The translations under genes and the position numbers were made by a program. Positions 12,705 through 13,067 of a stretch of DNA of 13,067 nucleotides are shown here, piece by piece. The notes beneath the pieces were generated by a model. The model ran no database searches, was not told the DNA's origin, and was given only the letters and a program-made list of their open reading frames with translations. The DNA comes from Rhodospirillales bacterium (lineage in GTDB: Bacteria; Pseudomonadota; Alphaproteobacteria; Rhodospirillales; JADHTD01). The DNA lies in assembly GCA_016776525.1 (NCBI GenBank), contig JADHTD010000044.1:1-13067 (forward strand), written 5' to 3'. The number at the start of each line of letters is the position of its first letter. The first letter of the stretch is position 1.

Positions 12705-13067
12705 ATGAGCGACGCCCCCCTCAAAGTCTGGCTGGACCGCGACGGCACACTGCTGCGCCTCAGGCTCAATACGCCCAAGGCCAACATCATCGACGCCGAG
12801 ATGATTGCCGCCCTGACCGCCGCCTTCGATGAGTACAAGGACAACGACGGCCTGCTGGGCGTGTTGCTGGACCATGACGGCCCGCATTTCAGCTTCGGGG
12901 CCAGCGTCGAGGAACATCTGCCCGGCCAGTGCGCCGAGATGCTCAAGGGCCTGCATGACCTGGTCAAACGCATGGTCGCTTATCCCGTGCCGGTGCTGGT
13001 TGCCGTCCGTGGTCAATGTTTGGGCGGCGGCCTGGAAGTGGCGGCGGCGGGGAATTTCATCTTTAAC
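12705..13067 (+). CDS. dch: Cyclohexa-1,5-diene-1-carbonyl-CoA hydratase, N-terminal part (cut by right edge)
   Basis: The first 121 codons of a crotonase-fold hydratase that adds water to the dienoyl-CoA made by benzoyl-CoA reductase, giving 6-hydroxycyclohex-1-ene-carbonyl-CoA, the substrate of the dehydrogenase encoded first in this operon. About half of the usual length of roughly 255 residues is present. Seen: FSFGASVEEHLPG (63-75) and GQCLGGGLEVA (103-113), both forming the oxyanion hole. The HFSFGASVEEH block sets Dch apart from general enoyl-CoA hydratases. The ATG at 12705 is three bases after the oah stop, with AAGGA just inside oah, so the two genes are probably translationally coupled. 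Benzoyl-CoA reductase genes would be expected beyond the right edge. Confidence 0.93.
   Translation, partial: MSDAPLKVWLDRDGTLLRLRLNTPKANIIDAEMIAALTAAFDEYKDNDGLLGVLLDHDGPHFSFGASVEEHLPGQCAEMLKGLHDLVKRMVAYPVPVLVAVRGQCLGGGLEVAAAGNFIFN

Noticed and set aside
11457..13016. Long minus-strand open frame (519 codons) opposite oah and dch
   Set aside because: It covers two clearly identified pathway genes and shows no domain of its own; it is a shadow frame.

Overview
The window is about 60% GC and its genes look proteobacterial. The most informative block is at the right end. It encodes three consecutive enzymes of the anaerobic benzoyl-CoA pathway, in the Thauera/Aromatoleum-type branch that goes through a 6-hydroxy and a 6-oxo cyclohexene intermediate. 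This branch is also found in Magnetospirillum-like Alphaproteobacteria. Together with the NAD biosynthesis genes this suggests a facultatively or strictly anaerobic member of the Rhodospirillales or relatives. That placement is inference from gene content; there is no rRNA or other marker here.

Left part (1-4651). The C-terminal part of a response-regulator receiver domain enters from the left edge and converges with a HAD-IIIA phosphatase resembling GmhB (360-1052, minus). Upstream of the phosphatase on the same strand lies a complete de novo NAD operon in the order nadA-nadC-nadB (4651 down to 1130). It encodes quinolinate synthase, quinolinate phosphoribosyltransferase and L-aspartate oxidase, with nadA/nadC overlapping and nadC/nadB 17 bases apart.

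Centre (4652-8406). A 384-base divergent intergenic region, rich in inverted repeats, separates nadA from an M20D amidohydrolase of the hippurate hydrolase/N-acyl amino acid hydrolase type (5036-6226, plus). After an intergenic stretch with several hairpins comes an unrecognised 259-residue protein with one EF-hand-like loop (6451-7230, minus). Upstream of it is a near-consensus sigma-54 promoter, an exact IHF consensus and a more distant palindrome. Divergent from it is an amidohydrolase-2 family protein with the metal ligands of the gamma-resorcylate/aromatic acid decarboxylases (7438-8406, plus).

Right part (8439-13067). Glutaryl-CoA dehydrogenase and a RidA-like protein are on the minus strand. 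Divergent from them is the run had-oah-dch on the plus strand; dch is cut by the right edge. The three plus-strand enzymes convert cyclohexa-1,5-diene-carbonyl-CoA to 3-hydroxypimeloyl-CoA. Beta-oxidation, encoded elsewhere, would yield glutaryl-CoA, which the minus-strand GcdH turns into crotonyl-CoA. The arrangement is therefore a functional aromatic catabolism block, with palindromic operator candidates in front of both gcdH and had. No tRNA, rRNA, CRISPR array or insertion sequence was seen.
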